NCBI GenBank assembly: GCA_958295665.1
Contig: OY282560.1
Coordinates: 187,101,561-187,165,560, forward strand
Source: Tipula vernalis
Lineage: Eukaryota; Arthropoda; Insecta; Diptera; Tipulidae
DNA length: 64,000 nt
Direction: 5' to 3'
This document shows positions 9,947 to 23,480 of this stretch, in pieces (within the stretch, counting starts at the first letter, position 1; each line of letters opens with the position of its first letter). Made by a program: the position numbers and the translations under genes. The notes under the pieces were generated by a model. It saw only the letters and a program-made list of their open reading frames with translations. It was not told the DNA's origin and did no database searches.

Positions 9947-11157
9947 GTGAAAAATTTAATACATGCGTTGAAAATTGGTCACGAATGCAATGGAACTGAT
10001 CGTTTTGGTATTAATCAAACTGAATTTACATTACAACAGGATTATCTAATGCGTGGTGCACGTGTGTACGTACCAACGGAATTACGAAAGCAAGTGTTGG
10101 ACGAATTACACACTGCACATTTTGGTATGACTAAAATGAAGGCATTGGCAAGAGGCTATTGCTGGTGGAATAATATGGACAAAGAAATTGAAGAAATGGT
10201 GATAAATTGTAATTTGTGTCAATCACATCATGCTCAACGAGTAAATTACATCCAGTCCATTGTTGGGAAACGCCAACAAAACCATTTCAACGTGTGCATG
10301 GGGATTTTGCGGGACCTATACACGGACAATATTTATTCGTGTTGGTCGATGCGTATACAAAATGGCCAGAAGTTCATATTTTTCCGAATATTACTGCGGA
10401 TACAACCATTCAAACATGTCGGGAAACTTTCTCAACATTTGGTATTCCATCAGTTTTGTTAGTGATTGGGGTACGCAATTTGTATCGCATGAATTCAAAA
10501 TTTTTTTACAATCAAATGGTATCCAACATAAACAAGGTGCACCATATCATCCGAGTACGAATGGACAAGCAGAAATTTACGTGAAAATGATTAAAGACAA
10601 ACTAAAAACTATTAAAGCTAAACGAAGTGATTTACGAATGGAAGTTGCCAAATATTTTGTTGTCTTACAAACGAAGTATACATCCTGCTACTGGGCGATC
10701 ACCATCAATGCTTATGTTTGGTCGACAAATACGTTCCCGGTTAGATCTAATGATGCCAGTTGAAAAACAAATAAACAAATCGCATGAATGCAATCAACCA
10801 AAACCGAAATTGAATATTGCCGATCGTGTTGCTGTGCGTGATTATTTATCTAAAAACAAATGGCAATTCGGCAGGATCATCGACAAAGTGGGTGTTTTAC
10901 ATTTTCAAGTGAAACTGGATGATGGTCGTGAGTGGAAGCGACACATTGAACAAATACGAAAAGTTGGTGATAATTTGCAACCATTACCTGGTATTCAACA
11001 AGATCTCGATGTGATGATTTGATACAAAATCAAAATACAACAGATCAACAAAATAATGTAAAAACACAGCCATCTATGCAAGATGATAATTCAACAACCG
11101 AAAATGAATCATCAAACATTCCTACAGAAATTCCAAATACTAGACTACTATTCTAAC
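9947..11157 (+). pseudogene. Gypsy integrase, several frameshifts
   Basis: The HHCC zinc-binding region is in frame 2 (LDELHTAHFGM and CNLCQ, about 10095-10220). The catalytic core is then spread over other frames: the first Asp in HGDFAGP near 10305 (frame 1), the second in VSDWGTQF near 10460 (frame 3, with W where N is usual) and the Glu in NGQAE near 10565 (frame 3). The C-terminal part is in frame 1 (HPATGRSPSMLMFGR near 10680, then a VAVRDYL and VKLDDGREWKRHIEQI module to 11022). A low-complexity Gln/Asn/Ser-rich tail is readable in another frame to about 11157. At least four frame changes occur, so no integrase can be made. Integrase normally joins the DNA copy to the host genome. Confidence 0.87.
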
Positions 11158-11520
11158 TAGAAAAATCATTAGCTATCTAGAAGTTTGGTTTGTGTATATA
11201 AAAAGGCGAACGAAGTCGAATGGGATTAGTAGTATTTGGTAAGCGACAGTGTGAAGATTAAAAAGGAATTAAAAAGTGATTTAACAAGTGTTGTAGTGCG
11301 AAATAAAATTTATAAGAGTACAGTAAAATTTGAGAATAATTTATATAAAGTGATTTTGTATAAATTATTCTCAAGTTTTTTTAATTTTTATTAATAAACT
11401 GTGTTGTAATAAATTTTGTGAAATAAATAAATTCGTTGGTGATAAATTAAATTGATTTTGTATTATTCACAATCCAGTGATACGAATCTTAATTGACAAG
11501 GCAAAAACGTAACAATATAT
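11158..11520 (+). repeat. 3' end of gypsy element, LTR-like but unmatched
   Basis: After the pol tail the sequence has a TATA-like TGTATATAAAAAGGCGAAC near 11193, an inner inverted pair TTGAGAATAATTTATA (11331) against TATAAATTATTCTCAA (11361), AATAAA signals near 11303 and 11391, and an end near ACGTAACA. This is LTR-like. Yet it shares no stretch with the candidate 5' LTR, so it may belong to another element or be a 3' LTR whose partner was lost. Confidence 0.4.
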
Positions 11521-11762
11521 ATGTATACTTTACATTTTGATAAAATTGGGCAAAAATGGTCGATTTCTGAAATAACTGGAATTTCCATTTTCCGGTTGAA
11601 CCGCAGATATATGGTTTTTAAAAACAACTTACCTGAGTTTAATGTTTATGGTTTCAAATGAACTGCTCTCATAAACAAATGCTGCTAAATTCTAGTTAAA
11701 CCAACATCAAGTTTTTTGGAAAATCCATTTCTGTTGCCCGTGAAGTGTGTTTTTACGGCGCA

Positions 11763-11995
11763 TACTCAAAAAAAAAAAATTCAGTAATTTTTATGGTAAT
11801 TTTGCAACAGAAGAACTTGACGGACATAAACTTTTCTCAACTTTTGGGAAATTTTTTCCCCTCCATACCAACTTAAAATTTTTGTCATACGAGAAAAAAA
11901 AATTATGCTAAATTGCCATGGAGGGGAAAAACTTACCAAAATATGGAAAAATTTTATGATTATCATAAAAGTTACTGAAATTATTTTTTGAGTAT
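11763..11995. mobile_element. MITE, TIR begins TACTCAAAAAA
   Basis: TACTCAAAAAAAAAAAATTC at 11763 is mirrored by the complement of GAAATTATTTTTTGAGTA ending at 11995. Further in, CCCCTCCATACCA pairs with CCATGGAGGGG. The whole unit is about 233 bp and symmetrical, ending in TA, as for Tc1/mariner-type MITEs. It has no coding capacity. Confidence 0.75.
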
Positions 11996-12199
11996 AAAAA
12001 GCTTGCTCATTTATCTAAAAAACAAAAACAAAACTACCGCGGCAGGGATTTACGTAAAGGGATGTACGTTTAAATAAACGGCAACCTAGCAAAAGTCGAT
12101 AAATATGCATACTTGAACAATTTTCCCAAGCAAATTTTTATTTTTTTTTTTTTTCTAATTTTTGGTTATTTTTTCGAAAACTCAGTATAGAGAACGGTT

Positions 12200-12395
12200 T
12201 CTAGATCTGGTGACAAAAAATTAAAGTTTGATAGCGATGAAAAACGAAAAATATTTTTTTGTATATTTATTTAAAATGATATTAATTTTGTAAAGTTTAG
12301 TTGTGTTGAACTGATATTGATTTACCAGCCTTATTTGTGGGATTTGCATTACGTTCTCTACACAAATCGCGATTATATTATCTCAAAGTACTTTT
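12200..12395 (+). repeat. Dispersed repeat A, copy 1
   Basis: The block from CTAGATCTGGTGACAAAAAA to CACAAATCGCGATTATATTA recurs in reverse orientation at about 33755-33950 with roughly 85-90% identity by eye, including the phrase TTATTTGTGGGATTTGCATT. No frame is conserved. It is a family of unknown type. Confidence 0.85.
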
Positions 12396-12441
12396 TGGAC
12401 CGTGTGCCCGCCCTATCGGACAAAAAAATACCCTTTGTACT

Positions 12442-13029
12442 CAGGACTGCGATTTTGTTGTGTACGTATGGGAGTAAATAACCGGAACGTAATAGTATTT
12501 GCAAATGTTGAAGTGTTAGTGGCCATACTATTTTTCTGTTTGTCTTTTGTTTGGCTTCAATTTAACTAGAAAAAAATCAAGCTAACAAAAGCTAAAATTA
12601 AGAATTCTATAGAAGAATTATTTATAAACACTTCACTATATTTTACATATTATACGTATTACGTAAATTTACTAAATACTTATCATATTGATTTAATTTA
12701 ATTTAAATTTATCAATCCAGCAATACAAAATATTACAATAAGATAAAAAATCTATAAACATAAATATGTACCTTTCAAAATGTCAATATTTCCATATTCC
12801 CAATATAAAAAGCTTGGGAAAAAATATTCCCATAGGAAGATAAACACCAATAATTTGAACCTATTTCACCCGATTCAATCATTTTTTATGCTTACTGGTA
12901 CAAATACTACACGAACCCAAATAAAATGAATGACAACACATTGTAAAAAAAATGTATACTTTACATGGTGTACGTATACAAAACTCCCTGTGAGTAAATT
13001 CCCATGTACACAACAAAATCGCACTACTG
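12442..13029. mobile_element. TIR element, ends CAGnnnTGCGATTTTGTTG
   Basis: The left end CAGGACTGCGATTTTGTTGT and the right end, read as the complement, CAGTAGTGCGATTTTGTTGT, define a 588-bp unit with TIRs of about 38 bp. The CAG...CTG ends suggest a hAT-like non-autonomous element, but I do not see an 8-bp duplication at the flanks. The interior is AT-rich without a gene. Confidence 0.75.
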
Positions 13030-13049
13030 ATTTGAAGAAAATAAATGCA

Positions 13050-13189
13050 GGGCCGCTATTCTTGAAATTCGATCAAAAAAAGTCGCCCATTATTTTCTAG
13101 TGAAATCGTCATTTCAGTCGAAAATTTAAATTGTTTCATACCAAAGTCATGGGCGACTTTTTTCGGTGAATTTCAAGAATACGGGCCCA
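13050..13189. mobile_element. 140-bp MITE, TIR GGGCC..ATTCTTGAAATTC
   Basis: The left arm GGGCCGCTATTCTTGAAATT plus AAAAAAAGTCGCCCA and its complement at 13148-13189 form nearly the whole element, about 40 bp per arm. The ends (GGGCCCGTATTCTTGAA) resemble those of the larger MITE at 37697-37938, which begins GGGGCCCTATTCTCGAATT, so the two may be relatives. Confidence 0.85.
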
Positions 13190-13723
13190 GAAAGCTTTGA
13201 GCATTCACTCAAATATTATATGAAATTGATTAATGTATCAAAGCTATCTAGATTTTTTTAATGGGTACGAAGCTTTATTTTCAGACGATAGGTAAAGCGG
13301 GCCTCAGATGATCAATATCTATTGCCAATATTTCAATATTGGCAATACTATTGAACATGTGAGGACACTAATTGAAGGATTGTCAATACACAAAATATTG
13401 TGGCGATGGTTTGTTGAAAACCAAAATATTGTTAATATTGATATAATATTTACAATACTATTGATCTTCTGAGATACTTTATTGACAAAATACATATGCA
13501 AAGAGCTGTAAAAATTTGAATTTGGTGCACATAACCAAGAAAACGAAACAATTATCTACATGCAGCATTGCATTTATACAAATATAAAATATATGTAGTT
13601 GGGGCCTGTTATAAAATACAATATATCGAAATAAATGTGATGCAATTAACAATAACTTGGCAAATATATACATATACTACATGGTGCGGTATGCAATTCA
13701 CTGATAGCATAATTAATACCTCA

Positions 13724-13888
13724 ATGGACAACAGTAATACACCAGAAACCCTTGATAATCAAGAAGCGTTAATTAGATTTGTTTATATATATAGAGAACT
13801 TCCAGTATTGTGTTATGTTACATGGAAAGATTACACTAACCGAGGAAAAAAAATCTGGCATCCAATAAAAAAAGATTCAACACCCTAG
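13724..13888 (+). pseudogene. MADF-domain fragment, cut by a hAT insertion
   Basis: From the ATG at 13724 the frame reads MDNSNTPETLDNQEALIRFV, then YIYRELPVLCYVTWKDYTNR. This has the start of the MADF DNA-binding domain, where a Leu-Ile-x-x-V segment is followed by P-V-L-W and K-D-Y-x-N-R; here the usual Trp of PVLW is Cys. The domain normally needs about 80-90 residues; here it is cut after about 50 by the hAT element beginning at 13891, in whose TSD the frame stops. In PIF/Harbinger elements a MADF- or Myb-like protein assists the transposase. An extended upstream frame (13568 on) probably is not coding. MADF assignment is from motif memory, not a search. Confidence 0.6.
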
Positions 13889-13890
13889 AC

Positions 13891-15484
<1,594 letters not shown>

Positions 15485-15746
15485 CCCTGGACCATATTAT
15501 TTCCTTTTTATTTTAATTTTTTTTTTTCATTGATAATGCCCAAATAATCGCTACACAAGCTTTACTTTTGTCTAACATGGTTCAAAGTGGAGTATTACCT
15601 GAAAATAAATATTTTTTATTGTTTGACGTTTAAGTGTATTGCCAATAGTATTGATCGTCTGAGATAAATGCTGTTTGCCAATAGTTTTTTTCTATATTGA
15701 CAATATTATATTGGCAATACTTATTGATCATCTGAGGCCCACATAA

Positions 15747-18640
15747 CACATTTTCAACTTTTCCAATCGTCAATCGGTTCGCCAATTATTGGTTTTTCCC
15801 ATATGAAAATTGTTTGCTTGCTAAACAATAGTGGGTGTTAACTTTTATTCATTCCACAAAAAGAACAGAAAGAAGAGAATATTGATCACGTAACATCGGA
15901 ATATTCCGAACGTAATGTAATAAAAGAACGGATTGAAATAAATGGAATATATTTTCCATAGCACGATTTTTTCTTATTTTGAAAATTAGGTAACAAATTA
16001 AATTTAATATCAAATAAATAACTTCATTTTAATTAATTTGAAATAGTAAATAATTTGTACGTGAAAAGACACAATGTAATATTAATTTTAATTGATATAT
16101 CTTAAAAAATATACTTTGGGATTTTTTGTATCTAGCCAGCTCTCCTTAATCCGCTAAGCCTAACCTTAAGTATATCATAGTCAATAATTTCATTTTCTAT
16201 AATATGTACGATAACATTAAATGAAATATTATTACAAAAACAATACATCCTGAATATTCCGAATAAATGAAAGATTGGACTAAATAAGGAATGGAATGAA
16301 TAAAAAAACGATTTCCATTACTTTCGGAATGTCCGAAATATCCAGAATGATTAAAAGAAAACAACCAGTCTATCTAGGCCACTCGATTTGCCTTTGATTA
16401 CCTAGTTTTCCCTTTGATTCGTTAAGCCTAATTTTATTACCTTCTGTGTTGTAAAACTTCGAAGTATTACTCTCGCCCTTTGAAATGAAGTTAGCCGAAT
16501 ATCCTTTGCGGGTTAAATTTGTTGCCTGTGAACGAAAATTGTTGCCCTGTGAACCATTTTGGTTACGTTATGTTGGTAACCCTGGTCAATTTTTTTGTTC
16601 TAGTTGGAAATAAATTAACTAAACTAAACTAACTTCACCAGAATAATAAGGTGTGCTGCATAGCGATCTCATCTTTGTCTGATTTGGCGCACGGGTCCCA
16701 TTCGCCATAAACTGAAACTAAAAACAATAGCCCCTGCTATTTAGTTGGCCGATTTTATATGATTGATAGGATTTTTTATTTTTGGGGAAAATATTTTTGT
16801 AAATGATAAATTTAATTTTATATAAATTAAATATTTAGATATGTTTTGTTTATTAAACATTTCGATATACTAACATTCCTAACAGTGTAATTTAATGACA
16901 CATCAATTTTTTCGATATTGTAAAAATAAATTCTAAATCGAAAACTTTCATAATACTCGTAGGTGGATCCGATTGATTAAACACCAAATCAATCTATTTC
17001 TAGATTCAGATATACTTGGGCTGGAAATAATTTCAAATGTAGTTCAGTTTCACTATAAAATAGGGCGCCCTATATATTTTTGCACATAAGCAGTTCACAC
17101 TACTGGCGCTATTCTGGATGTTTTAGTACCATTAAATTGGTATCCATTTAAAAGCATTTTCAAGGTCTGCAACCAGTATGAACGATTTCTTATATGATCA
17201 TCGTTCTACGTCTGTTCTTGTTTAAATAGGGGGTTTGCCGAACATTTAGTTGGTTCATGACATTTACAGTTATTAAGAAAGTTAAGTTTTCGATATTTAA
17301 ATTGAGATGCCTATTTGGTAGTGTGTAAAGAGCACTTGATGATTGTGTCGGCCTATTATACTCGTAATTGATGTGTGTGTTCTTTGAACCTTGTAACTAT
17401 TGTTCGTTTTCTTTACCTTACTTAGATATTCTCACAATCAATACCGTTATGTAGTACCGGTATTTCGTCTTTTATGTTGCCTATTAGGTTTTGCAGTTTA
17501 TTGTCGTTCGAAAAAAATAACTGCATGTCATGCTTTTTACATATATATTTTAATTTGTTTGTAATGGCGATTTCGAAACACTATTTAGCCTATTTACTTA
17601 CTTTTTGGTCTGGCCTTAGGGGAGTTAAATTTGGGGGACTAAACTGCCGATTAAGTTTTCTTCAAATTCGTTTACTTCTAGTGTATATTTTTAAACAACC
17701 TAATTCTTCTATGAATTTCGAATTGTTAGTAGGAGGCGACACATGCTTTACGCCTAGCTGTTGAACAGTGCATTTTTTATATTGGTTGCTGTTTATGAAT
17801 TAGTTGTTATATAATTCTATCGTTGGTTCGCGTTAATTCTACAGAGAATTTGATATTTTCACACGTAATTTTACTGTGTTGCTTCAGATTGGTTTCAAGT
17901 CAAGTTTCAAGTTAACCAATAAAAGCATTCGAGATGAAACATGATATAATGGATTGCCCGTACTTATGCCGTCGGTTAATTGATAAAAATCCCCATTATG
18001 GTATCACGAATTGACAGTTTCAGGTCAAACTACGACTAAATTGTCTCTTTTGGTATTTTTAAACCTCAATAAAATCACAGATCAAACTGTAGATTGAAGT
18101 TGTAGTCGTGGATAACGGCGACTACAATCAGTGAATTGACGTTTAAAATCGAATTTATAATTTTCAGGTCATAATAAATAATAATAAACAAAATACCTAT
18201 ATTTAGCAATAAATAATCAATTAAGATTATTTATATTGTGATTTTGGCCTTTAAAAGAGTAGAATTTATTTGAAAAAATTTATTCTTTGAAAATTGTACT
18301 CATCAAATTCGAAAAAGTTTACAATATAAGAAATAGATACAATATAATTATATAAAAGCATAAAACTTAGCCGCACGTTGCGCATAAAGTTTTTTAAGTT
18401 TAAACAGAAAAAGCTTGTAGTAAGACATTCTTCGCATTTATATTAGTAAATAAATTTACAAAATTATGTTTCATTATCGACCATTTTTTAATACAGACAA
18501 ATGACATAAATAACATAAATTCGAAAAAAAAACACACAACCCGTAAAAACAAAATTTTTGACTATATATCCTTTATATATAAGACTCGGTCGATTGCAAT
18601 TCAGTTTCGACCTTCTTCACCATGACTAAACTCAGAGCCT
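15747..18640. other. Non-coding stretch, no gene recognised
   Basis: No domain, long frame or clear inverted repeat is visible. One short frame (17474-17764) has no recognisable motif. The composition is AT-rich like the rest. Confidence 0.5.
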
Positions 18641-18642
18641 TC

Positions 18643-19540
18643 TAGAGTATAGAGCCATAATCTTAATGACGTATTTTTTAGAAGCTTTTTTAGTGGTATA
18701 ACTTTTCACTGATTTCCATAGGAATCCATAGTGAAAATTGTGTTTTTTAGCTTCAAGTTTTTCAATGAAAAAAGCAAAAATATTATAAAATGTTTATATA
18801 AAAGTTTTCTACATATCTTTAAGAACAATATACAAGAAGGCCATATTGGTATTAAGTAAATATTAATTGCAGAAATATTAAAATTAAATTATTTCTAAAA
18901 TATATTTTTTCAAACTTTCATTTTGAAAAATACATCAAAGTTGGCTCTGACAAATTAAAATAATACTTGCTAAATTTATCTTTAGTTTTACTAGTGTACG
19001 TAAGATGTCTAAAATGGTAAAAGAAAAATACGAAAAAAAAAATATTTAATCTCAAAATTATCACGCGTTCCTATATTTTGTGAATTTGTTTTGCTTTTCC
19101 TACAATTTTTGAACTTGAAATTTCCCCAGGTGGTAATTTTTGGTAAGATTTTTCCAAATTTTTACGGCCATCACTGCCATCTATGTAATGTATATTGACT
19201 TAATGACCAAACGAATCGTAGTAAGCTTTTATTTCAATTTGACCAGAATGCTGTTGTAATGAATTTTTTTTAATATTTTGGTTTAAATAAATCAATTATT
19301 ACAAGAAAATGAAAACGATTTACTCAAACGATATTCATATATGTTGAAATTCAAACATTTATGAAAGTATTTCAGAAATCATAATTAAGAATTTGTAACG
19401 TTTTCATTTAAAAATTTGTCTTAGGAAAACAAGTGATTTCCCATATGTTTTGTGTGTTTTACTATGAAAAGTTTCGTTTTTTCCTCGTTTCTAATTCCCT
19501 TATAAAAGCTCAGATTTTTTGATTATGGCTCTATAAAATA
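18643..19540. repeat. Possible TIR element, TATAGAGCCATAATC ends
   Basis: TATAGAGCCATAATC occurs at 18646-18660, and its complement GATTATGGCTCTATA at 19524-19538. Only about 15 bases match and the arms lose similarity quickly, so this may be a worn MITE of about 0.9 kb or a coincidence. Directly after it, ACAGGGTG at 19543 resembles the left end of the mariner-like element at 53061. Confidence 0.35.
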
Positions 19541-19543
19541 CAG

Positions 19544-21230
19544 GGTGCTCTGGTAAGGGTCATTCAAAAAAACAAATTTGAATTTTAAACTTACTTGAAG
19601 AAACATTTGGAACACTGCTAGATTGAATTTTTTAAATTGAAAATTAAAGAAAAAACTTAGTTATAGTATGTTGATCGAACTGAAATTTTGCCAAAAAGTA
19701 TTGTTAGGTGACAAAAGTCGATGTGCAAAATTTCAGCGCGAGAGGATCACGGGAAGTGGGTCAATTTTGAACTTGAAGATCGTAAGGACACTCAAGCAAG
19801 CAATCAAGCAGGTGAAGTTAACATAAAAGATATAAAAATAAATCACGTTGACATGTTACGAAAATAGTTTTTGTCCTTAATTATAGCTTCTTAACTTATT
19901 TATTTTATGTGGAGTTCTATCGTACAAGAAAAATTGCTGTAAATAAAAAAAAATGATTTACAGCAAATAATATTATTAAATATATTATTGATGTTTTTTT
20001 TATGTAAATCAATTTTGAGAAATTGAAATATTTTGCTAAATTTTTCCAACAAATTATAAATGTCAATTATGACAATAATAACAATATGAAACGAGACGCC
20101 CGACGTGATCAGTTGTTAATGCTTTTTCCATGAACAGCGTTAGAAGGTCGATGGTGCGATTTCTCTTATTAGCTGTAATTTTCATAAACCGAATAAATTA
20201 CATTTGATAGAACATTCATTCACGATCGTGATATACAATAAACAAATCATAAGCTGGTTGGTTTTCCCGGAAACAATACAATGTAGTTGGTATAATTACT
20301 CGACGAGAAGCCTATACACAATAAGAAAACCGCATATCAGTATAAATATGTTTATTGTTAGATTTCGTAGTATACTCATAGATCATCGCTTATATTTGTA
20401 CATATGGACAGATATAAACCATATGTTCTTAATGCTCTGTCAATTATATAAGGAATTATACAATTATATCAAATTATAGCAATAGTTGCATTGTCTCACG
20501 ATTATCTCTTTGCAGCAATGTCATCACGACATTACCATAAATTATACACAACTCAAATTTTACACTCGGCTTAATTTAAATCTTTCATATTATTTACTGA
20601 CCCATATTATAAATTTGTACGGGCAGATTATTTAATATTATTAATAAAAATTTATTTAATTTTTTTTTTTTGTCTGAAATGATATACGAATACAAAAATA
20701 TAGGAAGTAGTTTTTAACTTAAGTAGGTTGTTTACAATCACGAAAAAAAATATTTATAAAAGATGAATATGTACTACATACGTATGTGTTTTTAAAGGAA
20801 CGCAATTTGACGGCCACTATGGATGATTTTTTTACAAAATAAGTATTGTCGGTATATATGTAACTTAAGAATATTCCTTAACCACAATGAGATAATTATT
20901 TATAAATTATCGCAATATCAGGTTCAATAGTTTGAACTTAAATTTGAATATAAGGTTGAGCCCAATAACAATGTCATGATTTTAGTTTGGCGCGTGTTAC
21001 ATTACTTTTAGCATATAGTGAATTTATTGTAACTATTTAATATAATAATAATTTATATGACATAGTAATATTTAGTATCGCAACACATTTTGCACAATTA
21101 CCCGTATGTTTATTCCGGAAATGGTTTGGTCACAAATTACAGAGCTAACCGATGTGTTACCTGAAAATAAAAATAAAAAATTTATTACTAATAATTATTA
21201 AAACTTATAAAAATTATCCGCGTGGCATTA
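19544..21230. other. Non-coding AT-rich stretch
   Basis: No gene or repeat pair is recognised, apart from AT-only runs and the isolated ACAGGGTG at the left edge. A 91-codon frame at 20204-20479 has no known motif. Confidence 0.5.
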
Positions 21231-21231
21231 A

Positions 21232-21925
21232 TTGAATATTTCCGAAGTTTTTTGGCGCAATGAATTTGAATCCGAGATCAGAATTTCTCTGATGGCTCCG
21301 ATTTTCGAGATATTCCAACCTAAAAGTGCGCAATCACGGTTTTTCAAGATATTTGAGGTTAAGTTACATCGAAAGGGAACATTTTTTAGTAGACCATTAA
21401 TGTGGTCCGAAAGAACTACTCTTCCTCTTCAAAACGCATTTTGATTTGTCTGGATATCTTTTTCATTTTATGATAAAAGATATATTAGACTTGCTTTATA
21501 TAGGGTTGTGTGGGTTTGGGAGTTTTTGGTTTAATCGATTGTTAATTTATGGTTGAAATTAGGTTTCAAATTAGACTTATTTTGAGTTTTATAAACAAAA
21601 GGAAAAGTTAATGGGTCGAAGAATTGTATTTATTCGATGCCATTCATTTTCCAAAAATTGAGAATTCATAACTTCGAAATACGATTTCTCAAAGATGCAA
21701 AAATATCCGGACAAATCCAAATGCGTTTTTAAGAGGAAGAGTAGTTCTTTAGGACCCCATTATTGATTTTATAAAAAAATACCTTTCGATGTAATAAAAC
21801 CTCAAATATCTCGAAAAACCGTGGATTTCATACTTTTACATTAGGATATCTCGAAAACCAAAGCCGTGCAAAAGTAAATTCTGGTTCCAGGAAAAATAAA
21901 TTCTGATTTTTGGGTAAAAAGTTTG
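21232..21925. repeat. Large imperfect inverted repeat, ~210-bp arms
   Basis: The left arm (about 21295-21470) includes TCAAGATATTTGAGGTT, TTACATCGAAAGG, GAAAGAACTACTCTTCCTCT and GGATTTGTCTGGATAT-like blocks. The complements follow in reverse order at about 21700-21860 (ATATCCGGACAAATCCAAAT, AGAGGAAGAGTAGTTCTTT, CCTTTCGATGTAA, AACCTCAAATATCTCGA). Identity is about 80% by eye and the centre is about 230 bases. The pattern fits a non-autonomous DNA transposon of unknown family. Confidence 0.82.
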
Positions 21926-22229
21926 TCGGCCCATGTTATGTTTAATATTGACCTCTATAATGATTGCGCTATCATTTAATCTTACATCAAAAACACCTTA
22001 ATATTCTTAATATAAAAAAATGTAATTGTCGTTCAGAGGAAGATGCTTCTTTCAAAAAATCGATCAAACCAAAAAAAAAAAAAATCCTTTCAGTTTCCAA
22101 TTAAAACATAAATGAATTAGTACTTTCATGTAAAGTTTTTGAATATTTAAACTCCCAGAGATTCGGTTTCGGCTATAAAAGTTCAATAACAAATCTGTGA
22201 CTTTTACCAAAATTGTCCGTTTGGAAATA

Positions 22230-23480
22230 ACTTATAACCTATAAAAGAAAAGCTTGCCCAAATCTCTCAGAGTGTTCGTTGTTGCGTCATAGATAGTCAT
22301 AGATAGAAAACGGCTATGCTAAAAGAAGATCCCAAACTCTCCTTTGCAGAAAACTTCTTCTAGGTAGAGTGCCCGATATACAGCCAGATTTGACCTTTAT
22401 AGCCGAACCTTGCACAAATCTCTAAGAGTTCTTGTTGCTGGGCCAGACATTGGCATTAACAAGATCCTAAACCTTCCGTTTGGAAAAAAGTTCTTCTGCG
22501 GGTAATATGGCCCATACATTAACTTATTAGACATATTTAACTGAACCTTGTCCCAATCGCTGAGAGAGTTGGTTATTGGGCCAGAAAGAGAAAATACTCA
22601 TCATTTAAAAAGGAAAACGGCCATAAAATACGATTGCAAACCGTCAGTTTGAAAGAAACTTCTTCCATGGGTAACATACCTCGTATATAGACAAATTTAA
22701 CCTATAGAGTGTGCTTGTCATTGGGCGCCATAAAGAGAAAATTACAAAATTGAAAAACTGCCATAAAAAATATTCTAAACCATTCGTTTGAAAAACTTCT
22801 TAATGTGCTCGATGTATAGCAAATTGTGAGCTATTTAGCCGGACCTTGCCATCTCTTAGGGCACGGTGTATAAGGAGTATCATTTAGAAAATCTTATTGA
22901 GGTAACCGATATTTCCAAACGGTTAATGACTTGAAAATAGTGGTCCAATTTGCCTGGAGTGAATTACCGCCCGAAATTATTAATTAATTAACAGTTTTTG
23001 AATGTTTTTGTTTTTAAATAAGTGTACTCGAACTATCCATCATTCGATCTGCATTATTTTAAAAAAAATTTAATTAATTATTTAATTAAACCGAAAATCA
23101 ATTGGCGGTTATAGTTAAGAAACGCACTGTATATTGCCGAGCATTGGCGAAATCTCTGAGAGTGGTTATTATTCGGCCTTGAGGCTAATAGTTATTATTG
23201 GAAAGTTGCCATAAACAAGATTCAAAACCCTCCGTTTGAAAAGGCCTTTTCTGGGTAATGTGCCTCATACATAGACTTATTGGATTAGCCGAACGAAGAG
23301 TGCTTGTTATTGACCATCAAGAGAAAGTAATCACTACTGTAAGTAGAAAAGTATTATTAAGATGTGTCCGATTCTTTGACTTATTGAACCTATATAGCTG
23401 AACCTTGCCCAAATTTTTTAGAGTACTTGCTATTGGCCTATCAATAGAAAATACTGCATTAAGTAATACTCGTTGACCAT
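22230..23480. repeat. Diverged tandem array, period about 150 bp
   Basis: A unit containing CCGTTTG(A/G)AAAA.CTTCTTC, a GGGTAA-TGCC-CATA block, ACCT-TATAGCCGAACCTTG and CCCAAATCTCTGAGAGT recurs with starts of the CTTGCCCAAATCTCT phrase near 22252, 22408, 22547, (22700), 22846, 23143, (23296) and 23404. Spacings are mostly 139-156 bases. Units are heavily diverged and one gap (22860-23120) holds unrelated AT-rich sequence. It looks like an old minisatellite or satellite fragment. Confidence 0.8.

Larger units (their letters stand above)
6767..11520 (+). mobile_element. Ty3/gypsy LTR retrotransposon, inactive
   Basis: The order gag, CCHC knuckles, protease, reverse transcriptase, RNase H, integrase with a GPY/F-type end is that of Ty3/gypsy and excludes Ty1/copia (integrase first) and BEL. 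No env-like frame follows integrase. At least five lesions break the coding strand: a frameshift in gag near 7370, a stop after protease at about 8410, a stop at 9738, a frameshift near 9935 and several shifts in integrase. The presumed 5' and 3' terminal regions do not match, so the copy is chimeric, recombined or mis-bounded. Confidence 0.88.

Noticed and set aside
17474..17764. 96-codon plus-strand frame
   Set aside because: Low complexity in part, no recognisable domain and no supporting neighbours.
19543..19560. ACAGGGTGCTCTGG as the end of a mariner-like element
   Set aside because: Only about eight bases agree with the element at 53061 and no opposite end or transposase was found nearby.
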